Assembly: GCA_902521645.1 (NCBI GenBank)
Contig: CABYSN010000004.1
Location: 1-45,189, forward strand
DNA from: Planctomycetota bacterium
Lineage (GTDB): Bacteria; Planctomycetota; Phycisphaerae; Phycisphaerales; SM1A02
Length of the DNA stretch: 45,189 nucleotides
Reading direction: 5' to 3'
Position numbers and translations under genes: made by a program. This document shows, in pieces, positions 24,965 through 33,458 of this stretch. Position 1 is the first letter of the stretch. The number at the start of each line of letters is the position of its first letter. Under the pieces are notes generated by a model. It was given only the letters and a program-made list of their open reading frames with translations. It was not told the DNA's origin and searched no databases.

Positions 24965-26074
24965 TCAACCGTTTCGAGCGGCGAAATCATTCATCAACGC
25001 GGCAAGGGCTTCGCATCCGGAACGCGGAAACGCGTTGTAGATCGAAGCGCGCATGCCACCGACCGAACGGTGTCCCTTGAGCGTGCTCATGCCGTTCTCC
25101 TGAGCTTCGGCGATGAATCGCTTGTCCATTTCCGGATCACTGGTCCTGAAGGGGATGTTCATCATCGATCGTGAGTCTTTTTCGGCGTGCGCGATCCAGA
25201 ATCCGCCGGAACCGTCGATGGCATCGTAGATGATGGCGGCCTTCTCACGATTTCGCGCCTCGAGTTCCGACACGCCACCTTGCTGCTTGATCCACTTGAA
25301 GACCAGCCCCATCATGTAGATGGTGAACACGGGTGGTGTGTTCAGGCGTGATTCCTTGTCAGCGTTCGCGGCGTAGGAGAAGATCTTCGGAAGACCGGGA
25401 TTGGTCCTTTCAAGAAGATCCTTCCTGATGATCAGGCATGATCCCGCAGCCGGACCGAGATTCTTCTGGGCGCATGCATAGCTGACCGCGTGTCCCGAGT
25501 AATCCCATGTGCGTGAGAACATCTCCGAGCTCATGTCCACGAACAGGGGGGCACTCGTCTTCGGCGGAGCTTCGAAGCTCGTGCCGTAGATGGTGTTGTT
25601 CGAACAGTAATGGACGTACGCCGGGTCATCTGAAAACGTGACTTCGTCGTTTGCGGGAATTCTGTCGTAGACGCTGGCCTTCCCGTCGAACGCCACATGA
25701 GTCCGTCCGTACGAGTCGGCGTATTCCTTCGCCACCCGGGCCCAGTTTCCGGTGAGCAGATAGTCCGCGGTGCGGCCCTCCGGAAGGAAGTTCATCGCAA
25801 GCATCGCGGCGTGATGACTTCCGCCTCCCGACAGGAAGAGGATTTCATGATCATCTCCCACGCCGGAGAGTTCCCGGCAGAGTTCGAGGCTTTCAGTGAA
25901 GACCTCGGTGATGGTCGCGCCACGATGGCTGTGTTCGAGCACGCCGATTCCCGTTCCCTGGATGTCGAGCAGATCCTCCCGGGCCTGCTCCAGAACGGAT
26001 TCGGGCAGGGTCGAAGGGCCCGCCGAGAAGTTGTAGATGCGTTCGGTCGTCTTCTGTGCGTTCATCATGGTCAT
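24965..26074 (-). CDS. serC: Phosphoserine aminotransferase
   Basis: A 369-residue class V aminotransferase (fold type I, PLP) that converts 3-phosphohydroxypyruvate and glutamate to phosphoserine, the second step of serine synthesis. 'NFSAGPSTLPESVL', the PLP lysine K204 in 'YACAQKNLGPAA', and 'HRSVGGMRASIYNA' (phosphate-binding end) are clear. The usual 'GGASxQF' is here 'GGGSHHA', a variation in the PLP-phosphate cup. It lies six bases after serA, so they form an operon. Several Met codons occur at the start (26074, 26068, 26065); the first is kept. Confidence 0.95.
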   Translation of the reverse strand: MTMMNAQKTTERIYNFSAGPSTLPESVLEQAREDLLDIQGTGIGVLEHSHRGATITEVFTESLELCRELSGVGDDHEILFLSGGGSHHAAMLAMNFLPEGRTADYLLTGNWARVAKEYADSYGRTHVAFDGKASVYDRIPANDEVTFSDDPAYVHYCSNNTIYGTSFEAPPKTSAPLFVDMSSEMFSRTWDYSGHAVSYACAQKNLGPAAGSCLIIRKDLLERTNPGLPKIFSYAANADKESRLNTPPVFTIYMMGLVFKWIKQQGGVSELEARNREKAAIIYDAIDGSGGFWIAHAEKDSRSMMNIPFRTSDPEMDKRFIAEAQENGMSTLKGHRSVGGMRASIYNAFPRSGCEALAALMNDFAARNG

Positions 26075-26080
26075 GATCTC

Positions 26081-27295
26081 TCAGTCCTTGCTCTCAATGC
26101 TCGCGACGGAAACGCCGAGTACGGTCACTTCCTCCTCGATCGCCTTCACTTCACCGATGGAAGGGGTCTTGCCCAGCTGGATTCTCGCGCAAGCGGATTC
26201 GCCACCTTCGTAGATGAGATTCTCCATTTCTTCGACGTTCAGGGCCGCCTGGCCGAGAATGTCGAAGACCTTTGCAAGCACGCCCGGTTTGTTCATGTGC
26301 CGTACGGTCAGCAGCGCCGCACTGCGACCTGCGTTGGCGCGATTCACGCAGTTCGGAACCTCTCCGGAGTTCCTGTATGAGAGGATGATTCGAACGACTT
26401 CCATCGCGATCGATTCCTGTGCCTGGTCGGTGGAAGCGCCGACATGATGTGTCCCATAGACACCGGGCATTGAAATCAGTTCGTTCGTGAAGTCGCTCGT
26501 GCCGGAGGATGGTTCGTTCTCGTAGACGTCGAGGCCGGCTCGAATCCCTTTTTCCTCGATGCCCCGACGGAGCGCCTTCTCATCGACGAGAGCGCCACGG
26601 CTGGTGTTGATGAGGATCCCGCCCGGGCGCATGGAATCGATGAACTTGTCGTTGATGAGGTGCTTCGTCTCAGGCACCGAAGGGAGGTGGACCGTCACCA
26701 CGTCGCTCATCTTCGCGAGATTGACGAGACTCTCGCAGTGTGTCAGCTCGAGCGCTCTTGCCTGCTCTTCGGTCATCGAGCGGTCCCAGGTCGCGACCTT
26801 CATCTCAAATGCCTTCGCTCTGTCGATCACGGCTCGTCCGATTCTGCCCGCGCCGATGACTCCGATCGTTCTTCCAGCCAATCCCGACGACTTCCCGTAT
26901 TCCTTCTTCTTCCAGCTTCCATCACGGAGGTCGGCGGTCTGGTCTGGTATGCGTCTGTCGCAGGCGAGGATCAATCCCCATGCGAGCTCTGCGACCGCGA
27001 GTGCGTTCTTTCCAGGGCAGTTCGCCACGAAAACGCCCTTGGTGCTCGCCCGATCCAGATCGATGGTGTCGTATCCCGCACCAGCTCGAATGATCAGAGA
27101 GAGATTCGTTCCCCGATCGATCGCATCGGCGGTGACCTTGGTGGATCGAACGACCACGATGTCTGGATCGACTTCAGCCATGGCATCGGGAAGGTCGTCC
27201 GCGGTCAGACCCGGATCATGGGTGATTTCAAAGCTTTCCGCGCGAAGTGCTTCCACTCCGGAGTCGTCGAAACTGTCTGCGATGAGAATCCTCAT
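26081..27295 (-). CDS. serA: D-3-phosphoglycerate dehydrogenase with C-terminal ACT domain
   Basis: A 404-residue enzyme that oxidises 3-phosphoglycerate to phosphohydroxypyruvate, the committed step of serine synthesis. The NAD site is 'GVIGAGRIGRAVIDRAKAF'. Catalytic residues are visible in 'INTSRGALVDEKAL' (Arg), 'LDVYENEPS' (Glu) and 'GTHHVGASTDQAQ' (His). Residues about 325-400 form an ACT domain ('MNKPGVLAKVFDILGQ'), the usual place for serine feedback, without the extra intervening domain of long SerA forms. ATG 27295 overlaps the stop of the DUF1015 gene in ATGA. Confidence 0.95.
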   Translation of the reverse strand: MRILIADSFDDSGVEALRAESFEITHDPGLTADDLPDAMAEVDPDIVVVRSTKVTADAIDRGTNLSLIIRAGAGYDTIDLDRASTKGVFVANCPGKNALAVAELAWGLILACDRRIPDQTADLRDGSWKKKEYGKSSGLAGRTIGVIGAGRIGRAVIDRAKAFEMKVATWDRSMTEEQARALELTHCESLVNLAKMSDVVTVHLPSVPETKHLINDKFIDSMRPGGILINTSRGALVDEKALRRGIEEKGIRAGLDVYENEPSSGTSDFTNELISMPGVYGTHHVGASTDQAQESIAMEVVRIILSYRNSGEVPNCVNRANAGRSAALLTVRHMNKPGVLAKVFDILGQAALNVEEMENLIYEGGESACARIQLGKTPSIGEVKAIEEEVTVLGVSVASIESKD

Positions 27296-28527
27296 GATGA
27301 GCTCCCTGAAAAATCATGGACGAAGAGTCCGCTTCTCAATTTTGGTTCGAACCAGGTTGATTTCGGTGGCATGGTCATCCCGCTGTCGGCGACGGAGAGA
27401 AGCTCTCCCATCGAAGTCGGGTGCATCGAAAAGGCGACTCCTGTGGATCCGGCCTTCGCCGCCAGTTCATCGACCGTCCTTATGCCACCCACGAATTGAA
27501 TCCTTTGATTGGTCCGCGGGTCATCGATCTCGAGCATCGGCTCCAGAACCAATGATTGAAGCAGCGCGCAGTCCAGAGACTCCACGGGATCTGAGGCATC
27601 GATTCGAGCCGCATCGAATCGCAGTTCATGCCATGCGCCGTCGAGGTGGACGCAGACCACGCCTCGCTCGGAAGGTGTCGGATCCTGCGTGGGGACGACC
27701 GTTCCCACCGTGGAGAGACGCTCCAGAAATTCGGTCTTGGTCATGCCGGCGAGATCCTGAACGACCCTGTTGTAGGGCAGAATGCGCAGTTCGCTCGAGG
27801 GGAAGCAGACGGCAAGAAGGTGGTTGTACGCTTCGTCACCCGTGTGTTTCGGATTCGCGCCCATCAGGGTGGTGGCCGCTCGCTCGGCTGCGGCCGAGCG
27901 GTGGTGTCCATCCGCGATGTACAGGGCATCGAGTCGCTCGAACGCTCGTACATAGGACTGCGGATCCTTCACCTTCCAGCACTCATGGGTGACCTCGTCA
28001 TCGGCTTCGAAGGAACAATAGGGTTCGTTTTCGAGATCCGTCCGAACCAGTGATGCGATGGTCTCGTCGTCATGAAAGGCCAGGAAGACCGGCTCGGCAT
28101 GGGCCTCCGTGACCTGCAGATGACGTGTTCGGTCATCTTCCTTGTCCGGTCTCGTGAATTCATGTTTCTTCACCAGGCCTTCTCGATACTGCTGGGCATC
28201 ACAACAGCAGACGATGCCCGTCTGGGACATGCCCTTCCATGTCAATCGGTAGAGGTAGATGCCGGATTCGAGATCTCTGACAAGGACCCCTGAGTCTCTG
28301 AGTCGATTCAGATTGGTCTTCGCCATCGCATAGACCTCGTCCGCATAGGGGCCCGTCTCCGAGGGAAGATCGATCTCGGGTCTGACCACGTGGAGGAACG
28401 ACTGGTCGTTTCCGGATGCGAGGTCTCGCGCCTCTTCCGTCGAGATGACGTCGTAGGGCACCGAAGCGACCGCTCCCGAGAGTGGCGCGGGAGGTCTTTC
28501 CGCTTCGAATGGATGAATCTTGATCAT
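27292..28527 (-). CDS. DUF1015 family protein, first gene of the serine operon
   Basis: A 411-residue cytoplasmic protein of the DUF1015 family, recognised from 'VPYDVISTEEARDLA', 'KHEFTRPDKEDDRTRHLQ' and the strongly conserved 'ALYIADGHHRSAAAERA'. The His pair and nearby acidic residues suggest a nucleotide or metal site, but no reaction is established to my knowledge. It overlaps serA by four bases, and serC follows; the tight three-gene order suggests a role in serine metabolism or its control. The start is ATG 28527 with a GAGAG ribosome site. The promoter should lie in the 244-bp gap shared with the divergent next gene. Confidence 0.88.
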   Translation of the reverse strand: MIKIHPFEAERPPAPLSGAVASVPYDVISTEEARDLASGNDQSFLHVVRPEIDLPSETGPYADEVYAMAKTNLNRLRDSGVLVRDLESGIYLYRLTWKGMSQTGIVCCCDAQQYREGLVKKHEFTRPDKEDDRTRHLQVTEAHAEPVFLAFHDDETIASLVRTDLENEPYCSFEADDEVTHECWKVKDPQSYVRAFERLDALYIADGHHRSAAAERAATTLMGANPKHTGDEAYNHLLAVCFPSSELRILPYNRVVQDLAGMTKTEFLERLSTVGTVVPTQDPTPSERGVVCVHLDGAWHELRFDAARIDASDPVESLDCALLQSLVLEPMLEIDDPRTNQRIQFVGGIRTVDELAAKAGSTGVAFSMHPTSMGELLSVADSGMTMPPKSTWFEPKLRSGLFVHDFSGSSS

Positions 28528-28771
28528 TGCTGGGCTCTCTCACGCATGAAGGGCATGCCGATTTTCGAACGCCCTCCATGGTACCTCCCATCCGTCTCTG
28601 CAGCTTTGAAGGGGAACATCCGATTTGCCTCCGTATTCAGGATTCTTCTGAACTGAAGATCGTGAAAGTCCGAAAAGAATCTTCCGCACTCGTGCTTGTC
28701 GAACGCACGACCGTTTCATTTTTCAATGACCGGTAATTTCCACGATCCTCGATCCAAAAGGGATTTCAGCC

Positions 28772-29167
28772 ATGACCAACGCATCCATCGCCGAATACGC
28801 CAGCGCCCAGGTCGTCACCGGGAGCGAGCTCGCGGAGGAGTCCCATGAGACTGCGGCATGCATCACCATCATCGATCTGCCGGCCGCACCCAGGCCTGCC
28901 CTGAAAGGGGATCCGGTCACCGGCAAGGTGAGCCTGATGATGCTGGCAGGGGAGGAATTCGGACGGATTCTCGAACTCGAGGACCTCAGGATTCATGATG
29001 GCCGGCTCTACGGGCGCAGCAGGGAATCGGTCCCCACCGGATCGATCGTCACCATCGGCTGGCAGGATCCCAGTCGGACCGCATGTCGGGGGGTGGTCGC
29101 ATTGGCGCTGCCGTCATCGGCGGGATGGCGAATCACGGTGGAACTGGAATCGAAGCTCGCGGCCTGA
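28772..29167 (+). CDS. Hypothetical cytoplasmic protein before the pilus locus
   Basis: A 131-residue protein with no signal peptide, no membrane helix and no domain that I recognise. An AGGGA ribosome site lies eight bases before ATG 28772. The second half ('GRILELEDLRIHDGRLYGRSRESVPTGSIVTIGWQDP') reads as alternating beta strands and faintly recalls a PilZ-like barrel. The RxxxR and (D/N)xSxxG c-di-GMP motifs of PilZ are not present, so this is not proposed as the function. It starts the long plus-strand run leading to the pilus genes, but a 320-bp gap separates them. Confidence 0.65.
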   Translation: MTNASIAEYASAQVVTGSELAEESHETAACITIIDLPAAPRPALKGDPVTGKVSLMMLAGEEFGRILELEDLRIHDGRLYGRSRESVPTGSIVTIGWQDPSRTACRGVVALALPSSAGWRITVELESKLAA

Positions 29168-29487
29168 ATGCGGATCATGCGATCTGCGTGGTCTGTGTGG
29201 ATTGGTTTGCAACAAGCTCGTCGATTCCGTGATGACCACTTCAGTCCGAATCGTACGTTTCCGATTGGAGTCGTGGTGGGGAACCATGCCGCGCGGAGGG
29301 GGGCATGGGGATCCGTCTTCAGCATCGTCGTCGTCTCCGAAAGGATGCCTCGACGCTTCAGGTTTTCGAAGTCGTTTTCGAAAGCGGGGAAATCAGAGGA
29401 TTTCCGAATTTGTATCGGGTCCTTTCCAGAAGGACCACTCGAACACCGGGCGAATCGTCGCCGAACTCTTTGAAGGGACGCATCACC
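29168..29487 (+). other. Intergenic region with leader of the first pilin gene
   Basis: A 320-base stretch in which no gene is supported. A 7-bp inverted repeat CCATGCC...GGCATGG (29284-29308) could end the upstream transcript. A second small hairpin GTCCTT-TCCAG-AAGGAC is at 29419-29435, in the probable leader, and a short direct repeat of TTTTCGAA lies near 29357-29381. A GAAGGGA ribosome site precedes the pilin ATG at 29488. No clear sigma-54 or sigma-70 promoter could be fixed by eye. Confidence 0.4.
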
Positions 29488-29856
29488 ATGCGCAACATTC
29501 GTACTGCCAGGCGCGGATTCACTCTGATCGAAATTCTGATCGTCGTCGTGATTCTCGGCATTCTCGCCTCGATCGTGATTCCCCAGTTCACCAACGCATC
29601 TGACCAGGCCGCTGCCAGTCAGGCACGAACCCAGCTTCAATCGATGCGCAGTCAGTGTCAGTTGTTCCGTGCCCAGAACAGTCGCCTTCCCGGCGATCTC
29701 GATTCAAGCGGTGGCATCGACTCCGTCGCGGCTTGTTTCACGGAACTCGTGGACAGCTCCTACATCCCCATGGAACCCACCGTCGGTGGCAGTTACGAGT
29801 GGGGATTGAGCAGCGACAACTCTCGTCTCGTCATCGTCGGTGAAGCCGACTGGTGA
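29488..29856 (+). CDS. Type IV pilin / GspG-like pseudopilin (first copy)
   Basis: A 122-residue prepilin. A short basic leader (MRNIRTARRG) ends at the prepilin peptidase site G|FTLIE; the glutamate at mature position 5 and the hydrophobic helix 'ILIVVVILGILASIVIPQF' are conserved. The soluble part has two Cys (CQLF and ACFTEL) that could form a disulphide. Size and the 'EYGLSSDNSRLVI'-like ending favour a GspG-type or small type IVa major subunit. The ORF track begins at 29305; ATG 29488 is chosen because it gives the normal leader and has a ribosome site. It is flanked by its own leader and a strong terminator, so it can be transcribed as a single gene. Confidence 0.93.
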   Translation: MRNIRTARRGFTLIEILIVVVILGILASIVIPQFTNASDQAAASQARTQLQSMRSQCQLFRAQNSRLPGDLDSSGGIDSVAACFTELVDSSYIPMEPTVGGSYEWGLSSDNSRLVIVGEADW

Positions 29857-29889
29857 ATCCCGTCAGGGACGATCATTCGAAGAACACCG

Positions 29890-29917
29890 AACCGCGGCAG
29901 CGATGCCGCGGTTTTTT
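29890..29917 (+). terminator. Strong intrinsic terminator after the first pilin gene
   Basis: AACCGCGGCA-GCGA-TGCCGCGGTT is a perfect 10-bp stem with a four-base loop and runs into TTTTTT. It stands about 30 bases after the first pilin stop, between the two pilin genes. Confidence 0.92.
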
Positions 29918-30111
29918 CATGCCGACTGACGGTGACGTATCCGGACCATTTGGAACAGACCGAACGGCATGTCGCCTATCCCGACATCCTGATTTGATTC
30001 AGCGTTTCTGAATTCGATCGTCTAATCGGTGTGTGAGCACCGAAGCTTCTGGGGTCAATACGAAGATGGCCGGCCTGCAAGCCGCGTCGTCGATGGCACA
30101 AGGAGTTTCTC

Positions 30112-30522
30112 ATGAAGGGTCTCACGTTGCATGACCGATCCCGATGCCGGCCGACGGGATTCACGCTGATCGAAATACTGATCGTGGTGGTCATTCTGGG
30201 AATTCTGGCGGCATTCACCGTTCCGCGGTTTACCGATGCCACGACACAGGCCGAAAATGCGACGGCGCATTCCCAGTTGAACGTTCTACGAGGTCAGATG
30301 GCCTTGTTCTGGGTCTACGAGGGCACGAACGCACCGCTCGGTTCCGACATCACGGAGGTCATCGACTCACTCGAATCCTACGGACTGCTTTCATCTCCCA
30401 TCGTGGATTCGGCACCCGATGTTTCGGGATTCCAGATCAGTGGGAATCACACTCTGACCTGGGATCAAAGCATCGGAGTCGTTCGTGTCTTTGATTCCGA
30501 CGGTTTTCCCTGTGATTGGTGA
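30112..30522 (+). CDS. Type IV pilin-like protein (second copy)
   Basis: A 136-residue prepilin with a 16-residue leader (MKGLTLHDRSRCRPTG) before the cleavage site G|FTLIE and an N-terminal helix almost identical to the first pilin (FTLIEILIVVVILGILA). The globular part differs and has one Cys, four residues from the end ('FPCDW'); the first pilin likewise ends in '..DW'. An AAGGAG ribosome site lies about six bases before ATG. It begins the multi-gene pilus operon, as its stop overlaps the next start in GTGA. Likely a minor pilin or an alternative major subunit that arose by duplication. Confidence 0.9.
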   Translation: MKGLTLHDRSRCRPTGFTLIEILIVVVILGILAAFTVPRFTDATTQAENATAHSQLNVLRGQMALFWVYEGTNAPLGSDITEVIDSLESYGLLSSPIVDSAPDVSGFQISGNHTLTWDQSIGVVRVFDSDGFPCDW

Positions 30523-31076
30523 CAGTGGTGTCTTCAAGCGAACGAAAATCGATCGCACGATCAATGCTCTTCATCTGCATCGTCACGCTGATTGCATTCG
30601 TGAACGTTCCTGGAGATCCTCGTCAGGACGATGGCGTTTCTCAGCCCAGATGCTTCCTTCAGAATGCTGTTCACAGGACGGTGGACTTCGACGAGGCCTG
30701 GACCGTGGTGGCACGACCTGCGCGACCCGGTACCGGGGAATGGGCGCTGGTCGTCGCGCATCAGTCGTTCCATGATTCGGTCGGGCCGTCCAGGCGATCC
30801 ATCATCGTCTTCGAATCGTGGCCTGGAGCGAATGCCCTGATCTGCTCATACGCACTCGATGGGGGAGGTGGCGGGGAGGCTCTCTCGGTATCGGATCTGG
30901 GAACCGCTCGTTTCATTCGTCGATTGCGTGGTGATCTCGACTATCAGATTCATGCATTTCCAACTGTCTCCGCCCGGGATGCGATAGGCCTTGTCCGGAT
31001 GATTCTGGCCGAAAGGGTCCGAGAATTCGAACAACCCCACATTTTACTCACGTCGGGTGGGCTGCCTGCCGATTGA
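30519..31076 (+). CDS. Hypothetical membrane-anchored or exported protein of the pilus operon
   Basis: About 185 residues with a hydrophobic segment (SMLFICIVTLIAFVNV, about residues 15-31) that would be a signal anchor, followed by a soluble domain I do not recognise. 'GEWALVVAHQSFHDSV' and 'RRSIIVFESWPGANALI' look like beta strands. GTG 30519, in a GTGA overlap with the second pilin stop, is taken as the start; the track's TTG 30516 is one codon earlier. It lacks the prepilin motif. Co-translation with pilin genes suggests a pilus assembly or surface role, not otherwise supported. Confidence 0.65.
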   Translation: MTVVSSSERKSIARSMLFICIVTLIAFVNVPGDPRQDDGVSQPRCFLQNAVHRTVDFDEAWTVVARPARPGTGEWALVVAHQSFHDSVGPSRRSIIVFESWPGANALICSYALDGGGGGEALSVSDLGTARFIRRLRGDLDYQIHAFPTVSARDAIGLVRMILAERVREFEQPHILLTSGGLPAD

Positions 31077-31107
31077 ACCCCAGTTCACGCCTTTCAGGAG
31101 ACGGCAC

Positions 31108-31590
31108 ATGATTCGAAAACGCATTGTGAAAATCGCAGGACCTTCGTTGCTGCTTCTCGGCTCCGTGATGCTCTTCGGTGCGATGCGCGATCATGTCGCG
31201 ACGTCAGCTGCAGACGCGAGTCCTTCCCATGAGCAATCCGCCGGAGATCTCCCTGAAATCGGGCAGGTTTCCAAGGGGCCCTTGTTCAATCGAAGCGCGA
31301 ATGAACAACGTGCCACACAGACCCGGATCCTCGAACAGATACTCGACGAGCTCCGTGCCACGCGTCAGCTTCTGGCGAATGGGAACGCCCGTGTCAGGGT
31401 TGAATCGGTCGCGATCGATTACGACCGACTGAGCGAGTTGATCCAGGGTGTTCATTCGTCCGGTGGTGGTGCGGCAGATGCTACGATCCAGGAGGAAGCG
31501 GAAGCGACACCCGCACCAGCAGGGTCCGGAAGCGGATCGATCAGGCGCATCAGCTCTGCAGGATCAGATCAAGTGAACACGGCCCGATGA
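31108..31590 (+). CDS. Hypothetical anchored protein of the pilus operon
   Basis: A 160-residue protein with one N-terminal membrane helix (IAGPSLLLLGSVMLFGAM), a coiled-coil-like stretch ('QTRILEQILDELRATRQLL') and a Gly/Ser/Ala/Glu-rich low-complexity tail. No family is recognised. The ATG at 31108 has a CAGGAG ribosome site and replaces the track start at 31057, which would overlap the previous gene. Its stop overlaps the GspH-like gene (ATGA). Topology recalls small inner-membrane scaffold proteins of secretion systems, which is only an impression. Confidence 0.65.
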   Translation: MIRKRIVKIAGPSLLLLGSVMLFGAMRDHVATSAADASPSHEQSAGDLPEIGQVSKGPLFNRSANEQRATQTRILEQILDELRATRQLLANGNARVRVESVAIDYDRLSELIQGVHSSGGGAADATIQEEAEATPAPAGSGSGSIRRISSAGSDQVNTAR

Positions 31591-32186
31591 GGCTCCGATC
31601 GAAGTCACACCGGAATCATTCCGGCTACACCCTGGTCGAGATGCTGGTCGGCATAGGCATTCTGAGCATCGCCGGAATGCTTCTCATTCCGAATCTCATC
31701 GATCGGGAGACCTTCGCGATTCAAGCCGCTGCCCGATCGATCGTCTCCGACATCGTGTTCGCTCAATCCGATGCGCTGGCGAATCAGGAGTATCGACGAT
31801 TCCAGTTCATCGAGACTCCCGAGGGAGAGAGCGGCTACCTCGGTTACTGCGTGGTCAGAGTCTCACCCGAATCCTTTTCCTATCCGTACGATCCCGTGTC
31901 GGCCGACTATGTCTCTGATCCTCTCGGTACCACCGGCAATGACGGACACTACATCATCGACTTCTCTTCAGACGATCGATTCGACGGCGTTTTGATCGAA
32001 TCCGTCGATCTCGATTCCGGACTCGACTACACGACCTTCGACGAATACGGAGGTTCGGTGTCCTCCAGTGGCGGGGTGCCCGGGACCGGTGGGACGATCG
32101 ATCTGGTGTGCCAGGGAAGTCGTTACAGAGTGACCGTATCGGCATTCACGGCCAAGACAACGGTCGAAGTTCTTTCGACTCCCTGA
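31587..32186 (+). CDS. GspH/FimT-like minor pseudopilin
   Basis: A 199-residue prepilin-like protein. A basic leader (MRLRSKSHRNHSG) is cut before YTLVEMLVGIGILSIAGMLLIP, retaining Glu5. The following 'QAAARSIVSDIVFAQSDALAN' is the region that in GspH/FimT proteins packs as the extended helix, and a longer beta-rich domain with two Cys follows. Minor pseudopilins of this type prime fibre assembly. ATGA overlap links it to the gene before. It precedes pilM by 147 bp, a gap that holds a small GATCC...GGATC hairpin and may contain a secondary promoter. Confidence 0.85.
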   Translation: MRLRSKSHRNHSGYTLVEMLVGIGILSIAGMLLIPNLIDRETFAIQAAARSIVSDIVFAQSDALANQEYRRFQFIETPEGESGYLGYCVVRVSPESFSYPYDPVSADYVSDPLGTTGNDGHYIIDFSSDDRFDGVLIESVDLDSGLDYTTFDEYGGSVSSSGGVPGTGGTIDLVCQGSRYRVTVSAFTAKTTVEVLSTP

Positions 32187-32333
32187 GCCCGCGTCGATCC
32201 TGTTATCGGGATCACCGGCACAGACCGACCCCTCCATCAGAAGGTTCGACCCCGAACTCATCACGCCTTGAATGCGGGCCGATGAATCAGGTGTCACCGA
32301 TTCTTGATATCGGTCGACACCAGGGAGTCATCA

Positions 32334-33458
32334 ATGAGGTCCGGTATCTCACTGTCAATCCTCGCGAGGCGAACGCCCATCGGAATCGATGTGGGCGATG
32401 ATGCCGTTCGTGCGATCCAATTGGATTCAAGGACTTCCGAGATCAAGGCCGCGGCGATGTTTCCGCTTCCCGAATCCGATGCTCGTGACACCCACCTGTA
32501 TTCCGGACAGCTGCGCAAGTCCCTGCGACGATCAGGTTTCACGGGCTCGCGATGCGTCATCGGCGCCCCTCGAGAGCATGTCCACGTTCATCCCATCAGA
32601 GTCCCGCACATGTCCTCGAAGGAGCTGCAGGAGTCCCTGGCCTGGGAGGCGTCCGAACGTTTTTCCATTCCCCGTGATTCAGTGCAGGTCGACGGTGTGA
32701 TGACCGGAGCGCGAGCTCCTGGTGTCGATGATGACCGTGCGGAAGTGGTTCTCTTCGCGCTTGACGAGCGAAACATCGTCTCCTGGCTCGATCTGCTCAT
32801 GGAATCCGGTCTTTCCCCCTTGTGTCTCGAGCCAGGTTTCTGTGGTGTCGCCCGTGCCCACAGTCTGCACTGTCGCCGGGAACAGGACCGAGATCGAGTT
32901 CGCGTGGTTCTGGATTTCTCCGCTCGAGGGACCACCCTGATCTATCTTCGTGGTGATCGAATCGGATTCTGCAAGACATTCGACATCGGTGGTGAGTTGC
33001 TCGATTGCGCCACTTCCGAGTCGCTGGGCATGGATCTCGTGAGTGCTGCTGCGCTTCGACGTGATCGCCTCATGGCCTCCAGCAGAAGCCATTCCATGGA
33101 TGTTTCGGCTCAATCCGGTGCTTCTGATGCCGTCGCTCAGATTCTCCACCGCCTCGTCGAGGATGTGGCTCTTTGTCTTCGTCACTGTGCCGTCGCTTTT
33201 CGTGGTGCCCGTCCCGAATGCATCGTGCTCTCCGGACGGGAGTCTCTCGAACCTCGATTCTGCGAGATGCTTGAATCTGGAACCGGGATCCCCGTCACGC
33301 TTGATGACGAGAAGAGAACGATCGATTCCATCGGTCAGGCTCTCAGAAAGAACGGCATTCGTTCCGAATCGGCCTCGGCCTGGTCCGCTGCCTACGGCCT
33401 GGCATCACGTCCGCTCCGAAGCGGACGTGCCTCGAACAAGTCGGGGAGGGCGGCATGA
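32334..33458 (+). CDS. pilM: PilM-like actin-fold pilus assembly protein
   Basis: A 374-residue cytoplasmic protein of the PilM / actin-like ATPase family. Residues 15-30 ('PIGIDVGDDAVRAIQLD') are the phosphate-1 loop and beta hairpin; 'IGAPREHVHVHPIRVP', 'SWLDLLMESGLSPLCLEP' and 'RVVLDFSARGTTLIYLRGDRI' fit the fold. PilM binds the PilN N-terminus and links the motor to the inner-membrane ring. ATG 32334 with AGGGAG six bases upstream is chosen over TTG 32304. The next gene overlaps in ATGA, and the order M-N-O-P-Q supports the name although similarity is modest. Confidence 0.82.
   Translation: MRSGISLSILARRTPIGIDVGDDAVRAIQLDSRTSEIKAAAMFPLPESDARDTHLYSGQLRKSLRRSGFTGSRCVIGAPREHVHVHPIRVPHMSSKELQESLAWEASERFSIPRDSVQVDGVMTGARAPGVDDDRAEVVLFALDERNIVSWLDLLMESGLSPLCLEPGFCGVARAHSLHCRREQDRDRVRVVLDFSARGTTLIYLRGDRIGFCKTFDIGGELLDCATSESLGMDLVSAAALRRDRLMASSRSHSMDVSAQSGASDAVAQILHRLVEDVALCLRHCAVAFRGARPECIVLSGRESLEPRFCEMLESGTGIPVTLDDEKRTIDSIGQALRKNGIRSESASAWSAAYGLASRPLRSGRASNKSGRAA

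Noticed and set aside
28772-29167. PilZ domain in the 131-residue protein
   Set aside because: The RxxxR and (D/N)xSxxG binding motifs are absent; only a vague strand pattern remains.
29168-29487. Sigma-54 promoter for the first pilin gene
   Set aside because: TGTGGATTGGTTTGCAA has GG and GC elements but with 8 rather than 10 bases between them.
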